Shown here: positions 19,037-26,213 of the stretch, piece by piece | How positions within the stretch are numbered: position 1 is the first letter of the stretch | How the letters are laid out: each line of letters begins with the position of its first letter | From: JAKSUT01 sp045616505 | Lineage (GTDB): Bacteria; Cyanobacteriota; Vampirovibrionia; Gastranaerophilales; Gastranaerophilaceae | DNA: 64,000 nt | Direction: 5' to 3' | Assembly (NCBI GenBank): GCA_045616505.1 | Contig: JAZLGV010000132.1 | Coordinates: 27,337 to 91,336 of the forward strand | Notes under the pieces: generated by a model | The model's input: the letters and a program-made list of their open reading frames with translations, nothing else | What the model was told of the DNA's origin: nothing | The model's database searches: none | Translations under genes and position numbers: made by a program

Positions 19037-20203
19037 ATGACTGAAAATATTAGAAAAGATGAATTAGATTTAACTCTTTATTATGATTGGTTTTGCCAAA
19101 CTTTTTTGAATGCGGTAAAGCAATCAAGTGATGAATTTTTCTCCGATGTTTTTGATTACAAATTAGTTTCTGTAAGTAAAAATATAAACGCATTGTTTCA
19201 AGGTGATGAATATTTTGTAACTAAAATAAGAATTGATAAACAGCATGATATATTTTTCAGATGTTCTTCTGTTGCTGTAAAAATTATTTTAGACGAAAGT
19301 TTAGGTGTTGCAAAAAAATATGATATTTCAACAATTACAGAACTTGAAGCAAAAATTATAAGTTCATTTAATGATTTTTTGTTTAATAATGTAACTCAAT
19401 TTTTAGTTAATAATATTGACCCAAAAGCTAAAAGAAAAAATTATGACATGATTAATTTGACTATGTTAATCAAGTCAAAAAATGGTGATAGCAAAACAGG
19501 AAAAGTTATAATTTCATTACCTTATGTGTTGGTAAAACCTCCACAAGTAGAGGTTAATCCTGTTTATGATGTTTCATCTTTTAACGAAAGTGTTATAGAT
19601 GTTGCCTTAAAAGTAGGGACAACAAAATTTAATTTGAGAGATTTAAAAGGTCTTGAAAAAGGCGATATGGTTGTGTTTGAAGATAGTAATATAAACACAA
19701 TGCGTATAATGTTTAAAGATTATGTATCAGATTTTAAATTAACCCCTAATCCAGGGATTGTTACATCAATAGATGATGACGGAGGAGGAAATATGAGTGA
19801 GAACTCTTCACCACAAAATTTGTGGGATAGTATTCAAGTCGATATGGATGCAGAATTTGATTCTGTAAAAATTAGTTTGGGTGACTTGAAAAATATACAA
19901 AGTGGTATGGTAGTTGATTTGATGTCAATTTATGACAATAAAGTGTCATTAAAAGTTGAAAATAAATTGATAGCAAGAGGAGAATTAGTAATTGTAAATG
20001 ATAGATATGGTGTAAAAATTGACGAAACTTATGCACACGTATCACCTCAAGCTCAAGTTCAACAAGATAATTTGCCAGTTCAGGAAGAAGCAGGAGTTTC
20101 ACAAATTGATGAAATGCCTCAAGATGCAGGTGAAGTTCCACAAGCAGGTGGCGAAGAAGAATTTGATTACAGCGATTTTAATTTAGATGATGAAGATATT
20201 TAA
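19037..20203 (+). CDS. Two-SpoA-domain FliM/FliN (SctQ-like) C-ring protein
   Basis: 388 residues: an N-terminal domain of about 180 residues that resembles neither CheC nor FliM strongly, SpoA1 (about 183-246), a Gly/Asp linker, SpoA2 (about 270-335) and an acidic Gln/Pro-rich tail. SpoA domains build the cytoplasmic sorting platform/C-ring of flagella and type III secretion. Tandem SpoA domains in one chain are the architecture of SctQ (SpaO/HrcQ), whereas flagellar FliM and FliN carry one each. A strong internal start (see 19793) precedes SpoA2. The gene leads a cluster with fliO, fliP, fliQ and fliR. No good Shine-Dalgarno directly precedes ATG 19037. Confidence 0.8.
   Translation: MTENIRKDELDLTLYYDWFCQTFLNAVKQSSDEFFSDVFDYKLVSVSKNINALFQGDEYFVTKIRIDKQHDIFFRCSSVAVKIILDESLGVAKKYDISTITELEAKIISSFNDFLFNNVTQFLVNNIDPKAKRKNYDMINLTMLIKSKNGDSKTGKVIISLPYVLVKPPQVEVNPVYDVSSFNESVIDVALKVGTTKFNLRDLKGLEKGDMVVFEDSNINTMRIMFKDYVSDFKLTPNPGIVTSIDDDGGGNMSENSSPQNLWDSIQVDMDAEFDSVKISLGDLKNIQSGMVVDLMSIYDNKVSLKVENKLIARGELVIVNDRYGVKIDETYAHVSPQAQVQQDNLPVQEEAGVSQIDEMPQDAGEVPQAGGEEEFDYSDFNLDDEDI
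19781..20203 (+). promoter_or_regulatory. Internal ribosome-binding site and start giving a FliN-like short product
   Basis: GGAGGAGG at 19781-19788 lies four to seven bases before an in-frame ATG at 19793 (Met253). Translation from here would give a 136-residue protein containing only SpoA2 and the acidic tail, i.e. FliN-sized. The full-length chain reads through as Asp-Gly-Gly-Gly-Asn. SctQ genes of type III secretion systems use just such an internal start. Confidence 0.65.
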
Positions 20204-20226
20204 TTGAAATAACGGGGACGAGGAAA

Positions 20227-20682
20227 ATGGGAAGTTATATAATAAATTTTTCAGTTTATACAATGGCGATGGTAGGCGTAATTATGCTTGCTTTGTTCGT
20301 GTTTAAGTTTTGTATGGGTTTCACTCCTTCAAAGAAAGATTCAACATTAAAAGTTTTAGAAACAATGAAACTTTCTCCTAAAAAAACTTTGTATGTGATA
20401 AAGGCAGAAGGTGAAAAATACTTGATTGCAGGTGATATTGATAATACTTCATTAATTGCAAAATTAGGAGATACTCAAGATGCAACACAAGTTTTGAAAA
20501 CTCAAAAATTTAGTACAATTTCTGAAAATGTTTCAAAAAGAGAAGATAAAAGCATGAAATTATCAAGTTTGGATGGAGTAGTAAGTTTGAAAGATTTTTC
20601 AGACAAAATAAATTTTGCAGAAAAGAAAGTTGCAAAAAGACCTGTAATGCGTCAATTGGCGGCTAAATTGAAAGAAGTGTAA
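20227..20682 (+). CDS. fliO: FliO-like export apparatus assembly protein
   Basis: 151 residues with one N-terminal membrane helix (about 8-30), then a small beta domain with the FliO pattern LKVLETMKLSPKKTLYVIK and EKYLIAGDIDNTSLIAKL. FliO stabilises FliP during export-gate assembly and is found in flagellar, not injectisome, systems, which argues for a flagellar origin of the block. The remainder is Lys/Ser-rich and probably disordered. It sits 23 bases after the SpoA gene and 18 before fliP. AGGA lies immediately before the ATG. Confidence 0.75.
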   Translation: MGSYIINFSVYTMAMVGVIMLALFVFKFCMGFTPSKKDSTLKVLETMKLSPKKTLYVIKAEGEKYLIAGDIDNTSLIAKLGDTQDATQVLKTQKFSTISENVSKREDKSMKLSSLDGVVSLKDFSDKINFAEKKVAKRPVMRQLAAKLKEV

Positions 20683-20700
20683 TAAAAGGATAAGAAATAA

Positions 20701-21342
20701 ATGGAAGCTTTTTTAAAGGATACAAATCCGGTTTTACAAATGTTGATTTTGATGGCATCTTTTTCATTGTTGCCATTCATTTTCGTTTGTATGACAAGTT
20801 TTTTGAGATTTATAATTGTATTTTCAATGTTGAAAACAGCAATGGGAACTCAACAAGTTCCTCCTGCGATGGTAATTATTGGACTTTCAATGATTTTGAC
20901 TTTCTATACAATGGGTCCTGTTTTTCAAAAATGTTATGATTACGGAAATGTTCCTTATCAAAAAACTCAAAATATAGTTTTGGCTTTTACTGAGGGTTCA
21001 AAACCTTTAAAAGAATTTATGATGAAACAAACTCGTCAGAAGGATTTGGAATTTTTTGTAACCTTATCTCAAAAAACACCGCCAAAATCTCCTGAAGAAA
21101 TTACAATTTGGCAAGTTGCACCAGCATTTATTACAAGTGAATTGAAAACAGCATTTGAAATAGGGTTTATAATATTTGTTCCATTTATTGTATTAGACCT
21201 TGTTGTTGCAAATATTTTGCTGGCACTTGGGATGTTTATGTTATCTCCAACAATTATTTCTTTGCCGTTTAAGTTGCTGATATTTATTGCGGTAGATGGT
21301 TGGGCATTGATAGTTCAAGGTTTGGTAAATAGTTATAACTAA
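20701..21342 (+). CDS. fliP: Type III export gate protein FliP/SctR
   Basis: 213 residues, four membrane helices. Hallmarks: TSFLRFIIVFSMLKTAMG, TQQVPP, SELKTAFEIGFIIFVPFIVL, LALGMFMLSPTIISLPFKL and VDGWALIVQGLV. The protein lacks the cleaved signal peptide usual in FliP (about 245-250 residues) and is therefore the size of SctR; QVPP is also more SctR-like, while VIIGL is FliP-like. It forms the pentameric core of the export gate with FliQ and FliR. It lies 18 bases after fliO and 23 before fliQ. Confidence 0.92.
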   Translation: MEAFLKDTNPVLQMLILMASFSLLPFIFVCMTSFLRFIIVFSMLKTAMGTQQVPPAMVIIGLSMILTFYTMGPVFQKCYDYGNVPYQKTQNIVLAFTEGSKPLKEFMMKQTRQKDLEFFVTLSQKTPPKSPEEITIWQVAPAFITSELKTAFEIGFIIFVPFIVLDLVVANILLALGMFMLSPTIISLPFKLLIFIAVDGWALIVQGLVNSYN

Positions 21343-21365
21343 AATAATTAAAGGAAAAATACGTT

Positions 21366-21863
21366 ATGGAAATGTTAATGGAATATATGGCTAAAGGTTT
21401 TGTGGCAATGCTTACAATATCAATGCCTTGTGTTTTAACGGCAGCAGGAATTGGTCTTGTTGTCGGTATTTTGCAAGCCGTTACGCAAGTTCAAGAACAA
21501 ACAATTGCAGCCGCTCCAAAAATTGTAGCAGTTTTTCTTGTAATTATGATTGGTGGTTATGGTTTTACAAAAATTTTGACAAATCTTACTATGGAAGGGT
21601 TTGCGATGGCATTTAATGTCGTTCCTAAAAATGAAGAATTTGTTTTACCTTCTGATTATTACAAATATACAAAACCATTTGCAGGTGAAATGCGTGATGG
21701 AGTAAAACCATCTTCAAATTTGATTGACAGAGTTCAAAAAACACCTAGAAATGGTTTAGGTTCTAATAAAACAGGTGTGGATGGAAGCTTGTATGTTTCA
21801 CCACCAAAAACAACAGGTTCAAGAGCTAATTTAGTAGAAAATATGAAATTAAACGGAAGATAA
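21366..21863 (+). CDS. fliQ: Type III export gate protein FliQ/SctS with long C-terminal tail
   Basis: The first 85 residues are a normal FliQ: two membrane helices around ILQAVTQVQEQTIAAAPKI. FliQ/SctS proteins are normally 85-90 residues; this one continues for about 75 more (residues 90-165), a polar, Gly/Lys/Pro-rich segment without predicted helices that would lie in the cytoplasm. No frameshift explains it, since the frame is open and fliR starts only three bases after the stop. AAAGGA precedes the ATG. Confidence 0.9.
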   Translation: MEMLMEYMAKGFVAMLTISMPCVLTAAGIGLVVGILQAVTQVQEQTIAAAPKIVAVFLVIMIGGYGFTKILTNLTMEGFAMAFNVVPKNEEFVLPSDYYKYTKPFAGEMRDGVKPSSNLIDRVQKTPRNGLGSNKTGVDGSLYVSPPKTTGSRANLVENMKLNGR

Positions 21864-21866
21864 TAG

Positions 21867-22646
21867 ATGGATAGTTTGTTAACAGCAATAGCAAAAATGT
21901 TTCCTGCTTTTGATGCAAATTTTGCAGCAGGATTTATTGTTTTTTCCCGTTTTTTAGGCTTTGTTTGTTTTGCTCCCGTTTTTTGTCGAAAAGATTTTCC
22001 TATGATTGCAAAAATAGGTTTTGTTTTTTTGACGACTATTATGATAGTTTGTATTTTAAAACCTTCTGCTCCACCAATGGGAAATGATATAATTGTTCCA
22101 ATTGTGTTAAATTCAGCGGTAGGTGCGATGCTTGGGTTTATGGCAAGGTTAATTTTGATTGCTGTAGATGCAGGCGGAGATATGATTAATATGCAAATGG
22201 GGTTATCTTCTGCGATGGTTTTAGACCCAACTTCTCAAAAACAAGTGTCTTTGATGGAAAATATTTTTTCACTTTTAGGTGTTTTGATTTTTATAAATGT
22301 TGGTGGTATTTATTGGCTTTTTAATGCTTTTATGAGAAGTTTCGATGTGTTTCCTTTATATGCGATGTCAATTCCTTTGATGGACATTGTTAATTTTGAT
22401 TATTTACTTAAAATGACATCTAATGTGTTGTTTATGGGGTTACAAATAGCGTCACCAATTTTGCTTGCAACATTAGGACAAGATATTATTCTTGGTACGA
22501 TTTCAAAAACAGCTCCTCAAGTAAACGTATTTCAATTGAGTTTCTTATTTAAACCTGTTTTTGGCGCAGCAATTATGATTTGGATTATGCCAATGATGGT
22601 AAATGTTATAACTGAATATTTTATGTCTTTTTCAAGAATTTTTTAA
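21867..22646 (+). CDS. fliR: Type III export gate protein FliR/SctT
   Basis: 259 residues with six membrane helices; hallmarks are GFMARLILIAVDAGGDMINMQMG, DPTSQKQVSLMENIF and a C-terminal SKTAPQVNVFQLSFLFKP stretch. FliR completes the FliP5-FliQ4-FliR1 gate. The start is three bases after the fliQ stop. The usual neighbours flhB and flhA do not follow; a bidirectional terminator does, so the export block ends here. Confidence 0.92.
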   Translation: MDSLLTAIAKMFPAFDANFAAGFIVFSRFLGFVCFAPVFCRKDFPMIAKIGFVFLTTIMIVCILKPSAPPMGNDIIVPIVLNSAVGAMLGFMARLILIAVDAGGDMINMQMGLSSAMVLDPTSQKQVSLMENIFSLLGVLIFINVGGIYWLFNAFMRSFDVFPLYAMSIPLMDIVNFDYLLKMTSNVLFMGLQIASPILLATLGQDIILGTISKTAPQVNVFQLSFLFKPVFGAAIMIWIMPMMVNVITEYFMSFSRIF

Positions 22647-22664
22647 ATGGTTTTTGTTTAATAA

Positions 22665-22703
22665 AAAAAGAAGTCGGATGTATTAAACATCCGACTTCTT
22701 TTT
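22665..22703 (+). terminator. Bidirectional terminator between fliR and rpsT
   Basis: A 16-bp perfect stem (22665-22680 with 22688-22703, core GAAGTCGGATG) flanked by A and T runs on both sides can end both the fliR transcript and the convergent rpsT transcript. Confidence 0.9.
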
Positions 22704-22717
22704 CAAATAATATTTGC

Positions 22718-22987
22718 TTATTTGTTAGCTAATTTGTTCAAAGCAATTACAAGTCTTGATTTTTTTCTTGCAGCTGTGTTTTTGTGTAAAATACCTTTTG
22801 AAACAGCTTTATCGCAAAGTTGGTAAACTTTTGAAACTGCTGCTGCTAAAGCATTTTTGTCATCACTTTCTGCGATTGCAAGTGCTTTTTTGATTGCTGT
22901 TTTAATAGAAGATTTGAAAGAGATGTTTCTTTCAGCATTTCTTTCTGCAATCAAGATTCTTTTTTTTGAAGATTTAATATTAGCCAT
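22718..22987 (-). CDS. rpsT: 30S ribosomal protein S20
   Basis: 89 residues, the normal size. The Lys/Arg-rich helical protein starts MANIKSSKKRILIAERN and carries the conserved FKSSIKTAIKKA and KGILHKNTAARKKSRL segments; it binds 16S rRNA. AAAGGA precedes the ATG at good spacing. It is a single-gene unit facing fliR. Confidence 0.97.
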   Translation of the reverse strand: MANIKSSKKRILIAERNAERNISFKSSIKTAIKKALAIAESDDKNALAAAVSKVYQLCDKAVSKGILHKNTAARKKSRLVIALNKLANK

Positions 22988-23110
22988 TTATTTTTCCTTT
23001 CCAATTTCTTCCTCGGGATTAATGACTTCCCGATTAAATCGGATGATAGTGAGTTCTTTGATTGTAATACAAATTTTATTTTTATGCAACATGTTTTTTG
23101 TTTTTTGTAT

Positions 23111-23116
23111 TAAAAT
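23111..23116 (+). promoter_or_regulatory. Probable -10 box for the BioD-like gene (leaderless layout)
   Basis: TAAAAT ends six bases before ATG 23123, and no Shine-Dalgarno is present. No convincing -35 was found. Confidence 0.4.
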
Positions 23117-23122
23117 CAAATT

Positions 23123-23842
23123 ATGATAAATCTTTTTGTTACAGGTTCAAATTCTAATTCTGGAGTTTCTTTTATAACTGCAGGACTTGCAATAACTATG
23201 CAAAGTTTAGGTTATCAGTCTGCGGTGTATAAGCCAGTTGATATTGGCGCAAAAGAAAAGCAAGGTTTTGTTCAATCTGTTGATTTGGCTTATGTGAAAA
23301 ATCTTGATCCATATATAAAAACTGCTTTTTCTTATTCATTTAAAAGTTTAGCTGCACCTGTTATTTCTGCAGAAAGTGAAAATGTTGTAATTTCAAAAGA
23401 TATTTTAAAAAAGGATTTTGATAATCTTTCAAAAGAAGCAGATTGTGTTTTACTTGAAGGAACACAAGGTGTTATGACTCCTTTAGGTGTTGATTTTTTG
23501 GAAGCTGATTTGGTTTCTTTTTTTAATACTCCATTGCTGCTTGTTGTAAAACCTGTTTATGGTGCAATAAATCAAACTTTATTGACATTAGATTATCTTT
23601 ATAAAAAAGGAATTTCTGTAAGAGGTATTATTATCAACAATAGTCTTGATGAAACTGATAAGACAGAATTGAAAAATTTTCCACGACTTGTTGAAGAATA
23701 TTCAAATTCAAAAATTTTGGGAATTATACAAGATTTTTCTTATATGCCAAAAATTGATCCGAATAATTTAATTACGCATATTCTAAATGGTATTGATATA
23801 GAAAGTGTATTTGATATTGAAATAACAAAATTAAAACTTTAA
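23123..23842 (+). CDS. BioD-like (dethiobiotin synthetase family) protein with lost P-loop lysine
   Basis: 239 residues with the BioD/AAA_26 fold: strand-loop FVTGSNSNSGVSFITAGLA, VYKPVDIGAKEKQG (BioD substrate-side lysine), LLEGTQGVMTPLG (BioD VEGAGG motif) and LLLVVKPVYGAINQTLLTLDYL. In BioD the first loop is GTDTxVGKT; here the lysine and following threonine are replaced (SGVSF), so ATP binding may be lost or altered. No other biotin genes are near. It could be a phosphotransacetylase-type regulatory relative or a repurposed enzyme. No Shine-Dalgarno; see the promoter at 23111. Confidence 0.72.
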   Translation: MINLFVTGSNSNSGVSFITAGLAITMQSLGYQSAVYKPVDIGAKEKQGFVQSVDLAYVKNLDPYIKTAFSYSFKSLAAPVISAESENVVISKDILKKDFDNLSKEADCVLLEGTQGVMTPLGVDFLEADLVSFFNTPLLLVVKPVYGAINQTLLTLDYLYKKGISVRGIIINNSLDETDKTELKNFPRLVEEYSNSKILGIIQDFSYMPKIDPNNLITHILNGIDIESVFDIEITKLKL

Positions 23843-23854
23843 GTATTTTTGTTA

Positions 23855-23860
23855 TACAAT
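23855..23860 (+). promoter_or_regulatory. Probable -10 box for miaB (leaderless layout)
   Basis: TACAAT ends seven bases before the miaB ATG at 23868; there is no Shine-Dalgarno in between. The -35 is weak. Confidence 0.4.
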
Positions 23861-23867
23861 TAAATTT

Positions 23868-25214
23868 ATGAAAAGAGCTTATATTGAAACACTTGGTTGT
23901 CAGATGAATAAATCTGATACCGAAAAAATGTATGGAATGTTGGAAACGCTTGGCTATGAAGAAGTGCCAGAACCAAAGTGTGCAGAAGATGCAGATTTGT
24001 TGATAATCAACACTTGTTCAATCCGTCAGCTTTCAGAAGATAAAGCGTTTAGTCGTATTGGAACATGGGGACAATGGAAAAAATCTAACCCTGAGTTGAA
24101 AATAGTTTTTTGTGGATGCGTTGCTCAAGAAAAAGGTGAAAAAATCTTTAAAAGAGCGCATTATGTTGATTTGGTTATGGGGACTCATGATATTAATAAC
24201 TTCCCTGAATTAATCAAAAGAATTGAAAATGGTGAAAAAGTTTGTGCTGATGGTGAAACTCCAATTCCAGAAGGTGATTTTAAGCCAAAAAGAGCAAAAA
24301 GTGTAAATGCATGGATTACAATTACAGAAGGTTGTGATAATTTTTGCACATATTGTATTGTTCCTTATACAAGAGGCAGAGAACGTTCAAAAACACCTGA
24401 AGCAATTTTCAAGGAAGCTAAAGAAGCATTAGCTGCAGGATTTAAAGAAATAACTTTATTAGGTCAAAATGTTGATAGTTATGGTAAAGGTTTAAAACCT
24501 TTGTCAAATGGAAAAAGACCGACTCTTGCATATTTATTGAAAGAATTAAACAAAATCAAAGGTAAATTTAGAATAAGATTTACAACTTCTTATCCGTCAG
24601 ATATAACTGAAGAACTTATAGATACGGTTGTTGCAAGTGATAAAGTATGTGAGTGTTTTCATATTCCAATGCAATCAGGTTCTTCTGAAGTTTTGAAAAA
24701 AATGAACAGAAGATATACAAAAGACGAATATTTTGAAATTGTAAAAAATATAAGAACAAAAGTTCCTGATGTTGCAATAACAAGTGATTTTATTGCAGGT
24801 TTCCCAGGGGAAACAAATAGTCAATTTGAAGAAACACTTTCTGCTATGAGAGAGTTGGAACTTGATTATTCAAACACAGCGGCTTATTCTCCAAGAGGAA
24901 AAACTATTGCTGCAAAATGGGAAAATTTATTTTTATCAGAAGAAGTTAAAGAAGATAGATTGATGCGTTTGAATAATCAAAATAAAGATAACTGTTTAGC
25001 TTCAAACAAAAAATATTTGGATAGAGAACTTGAAGTTTTAATCGAAAGTTTTGAAAATCATAAAGGAAAAAATATTATTACAGGTAGAACTCGTAATAAT
25101 AAAATTGTTCACATTCCATACGATGAAGATTTAACAGGTCAATTTGTGATTGCAAAAATCGTTGCCGTAAAAACTTGGTATTTGAATGGTGAATTTGTTT
25201 CAATTGTAAAATAA
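23868..25214 (+). CDS. miaB: tRNA-2-methylthio-N6-dimethylallyladenosine synthase MiaB
   Basis: Radical-SAM methylthiotransferase that converts MiaA-made i6A37 to ms2i6A37. The N-terminal UPF0004 domain supplies auxiliary cluster cysteines C11, C50 and C84; the radical-SAM CxxxCxxC is C156, C160 and C163 in GCDNFCTYCIVPYTRGRE; a C-terminal TRAM domain follows (about 380-446). The 448-residue length is normal. It may be transcribed with the BioD-like gene 25 bases upstream or from its own promoter. Confidence 0.96.
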   Translation: MKRAYIETLGCQMNKSDTEKMYGMLETLGYEEVPEPKCAEDADLLIINTCSIRQLSEDKAFSRIGTWGQWKKSNPELKIVFCGCVAQEKGEKIFKRAHYVDLVMGTHDINNFPELIKRIENGEKVCADGETPIPEGDFKPKRAKSVNAWITITEGCDNFCTYCIVPYTRGRERSKTPEAIFKEAKEALAAGFKEITLLGQNVDSYGKGLKPLSNGKRPTLAYLLKELNKIKGKFRIRFTTSYPSDITEELIDTVVASDKVCECFHIPMQSGSSEVLKKMNRRYTKDEYFEIVKNIRTKVPDVAITSDFIAGFPGETNSQFEETLSAMRELELDYSNTAAYSPRGKTIAAKWENLFLSEEVKEDRLMRLNNQNKDNCLASNKKYLDRELEVLIESFENHKGKNIITGRTRNNKIVHIPYDEDLTGQFVIAKIVAVKTWYLNGEFVSIVK

Positions 25215-25300
25215 ATTTAACATGTTCTAAAGAAAATTAATTTTCATCCGACAAAATAAATGAAGTGTGATTTGAGAAGATTAAAGAAAGGATTATGTTA

Positions 25301-25864
25301 ATGGTAAATAGTATCAGTGGCAATGGTGGTAAAAATGCTTATGTAAATACTCCAGAGTATCAACAAATAAAAGCAGAGCATCCAGATGCTGTTTTTAATT
25401 TTGATGCAGAAACAGGTAAATTGACATGGACAGAAAAATCAGGTGGTTTTTTAAATAAAAGTTCAACAAGTGGATCTGTGTATGTGGACGTTTCGCCATC
25501 GGAAGAAGATATGCTTGCCCAAATTGGAAAAGATATGGATGCTATGTCTTTGGAAAAATACATTGATGCAGGCTTTGTAGCTAAAAAAGGAAACGGAAAT
25601 TATTACGAAGTCGATTTGAAAAAAATGCAAGAAGTATTAGGAAAAGACGTTACTTTGGCTGATGTGAAAGAAATGTTTGGACTTGCAGATGGTGCTTTAG
25701 TTGCAGCAAATAATAATATTTATTTTGAAGATGCTCCGTATGATAACAAAGGTCAGTATGCAGGCAGAAGTTTAGATGATGCAAATATTGCTGATGTTGT
25801 ACACGGAAACGGTAAAATAAAAATTCCTGCAAAAGATATGTTTAAAACAAATGGTTTTAAATAA
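25301..25864 (+). CDS. Hypothetical protein, function unknown
   Basis: 187 residues if started at ATG 25301, chosen over 25295 because AAGG at 25288-25291 is nine bases before it. No family was recognised. The N-terminus is Asn/Gly/Ser-rich and signal-less; the body is acidic and mixed alpha/beta with aromatic patches (GKLTWTEKSGGF, GNGNYYEVDLKKM). The conserved-looking C-terminus is rich in Gly and Asp. It is a single-gene unit with its own terminator. Confidence 0.7.
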   Translation: MVNSISGNGGKNAYVNTPEYQQIKAEHPDAVFNFDAETGKLTWTEKSGGFLNKSSTSGSVYVDVSPSEEDMLAQIGKDMDAMSLEKYIDAGFVAKKGNGNYYEVDLKKMQEVLGKDVTLADVKEMFGLADGALVAANNNIYFEDAPYDNKGQYAGRSLDDANIADVVHGNGKIKIPAKDMFKTNGFK

Positions 25865-25882
25865 TAAGAATTTTAATTATAG

Positions 25883-25917
25883 ACGGCTTGCATAAATATT
25901 TATGCAAGCCGTTTTTT
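25883..25917 (+). terminator. Rho-independent terminator
   Basis: A 13-bp stem (ACGGCTTGCATAA with its complement) around 25883-25912 followed by six T. Confidence 0.92.
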
Positions 25918-25921
25918 AATG

Positions 25922-25930
25922 TGATATAAT
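25922..25930 (+). promoter_or_regulatory. Extended -10 promoter for the PC4-like gene
   Basis: TGA plus TATAAT (25925-25930) lies 31 bases before ATG 25962, directly after the preceding terminator. Confidence 0.65.
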
Positions 25931-25961
25931 TTAGTGGTAAAAATATAAGGGGGATTTTAAA

Positions 25962-26201
25962 ATGGCAGATGAGGGAAAAATGTTAGCAACTGTTCCAAGA
26001 AGTGATACAGAAAGAATGCAAATCGCAGTAAAAGAATTTAAAGGCAGAAGCTATTTAGATATGAGAATTTTTTACACAACTGATGAAGGCGAAACTTGGC
26101 TTCCTACAAAAAAAGGTGTAACTTGTTCTCCTGAAAATTTAGAAATTTTACGTGATGCAATAGATGAAGCTATAAAAGAATTTTCTACTCCGGAAGAATA
26201 G
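25962..26201 (+). CDS. PC4/YdbC-like single-strand nucleic-acid-binding protein
   Basis: 79 residues. The segment KGRSYLDMRIFYTTDEGETWLP and TKKGVTCSPENLEILRDAIDEA matches the PC4 (transcriptional coactivator p15) fold: a beta sheet that binds single-stranded DNA plus a C-terminal helix. Bacterial members (YdbC type) bind ssDNA or RNA and are dimers. AAGGGGGA precedes the ATG. It lies 12 bases before priA, so it may be co-transcribed with that replication-restart helicase, which fits an ssDNA role (inference). Confidence 0.78.
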   Translation: MADEGKMLATVPRSDTERMQIAVKEFKGRSYLDMRIFYTTDEGETWLPTKKGVTCSPENLEILRDAIDEAIKEFSTPEE

Positions 26202-26213
26202 TGGAGTTTGATT

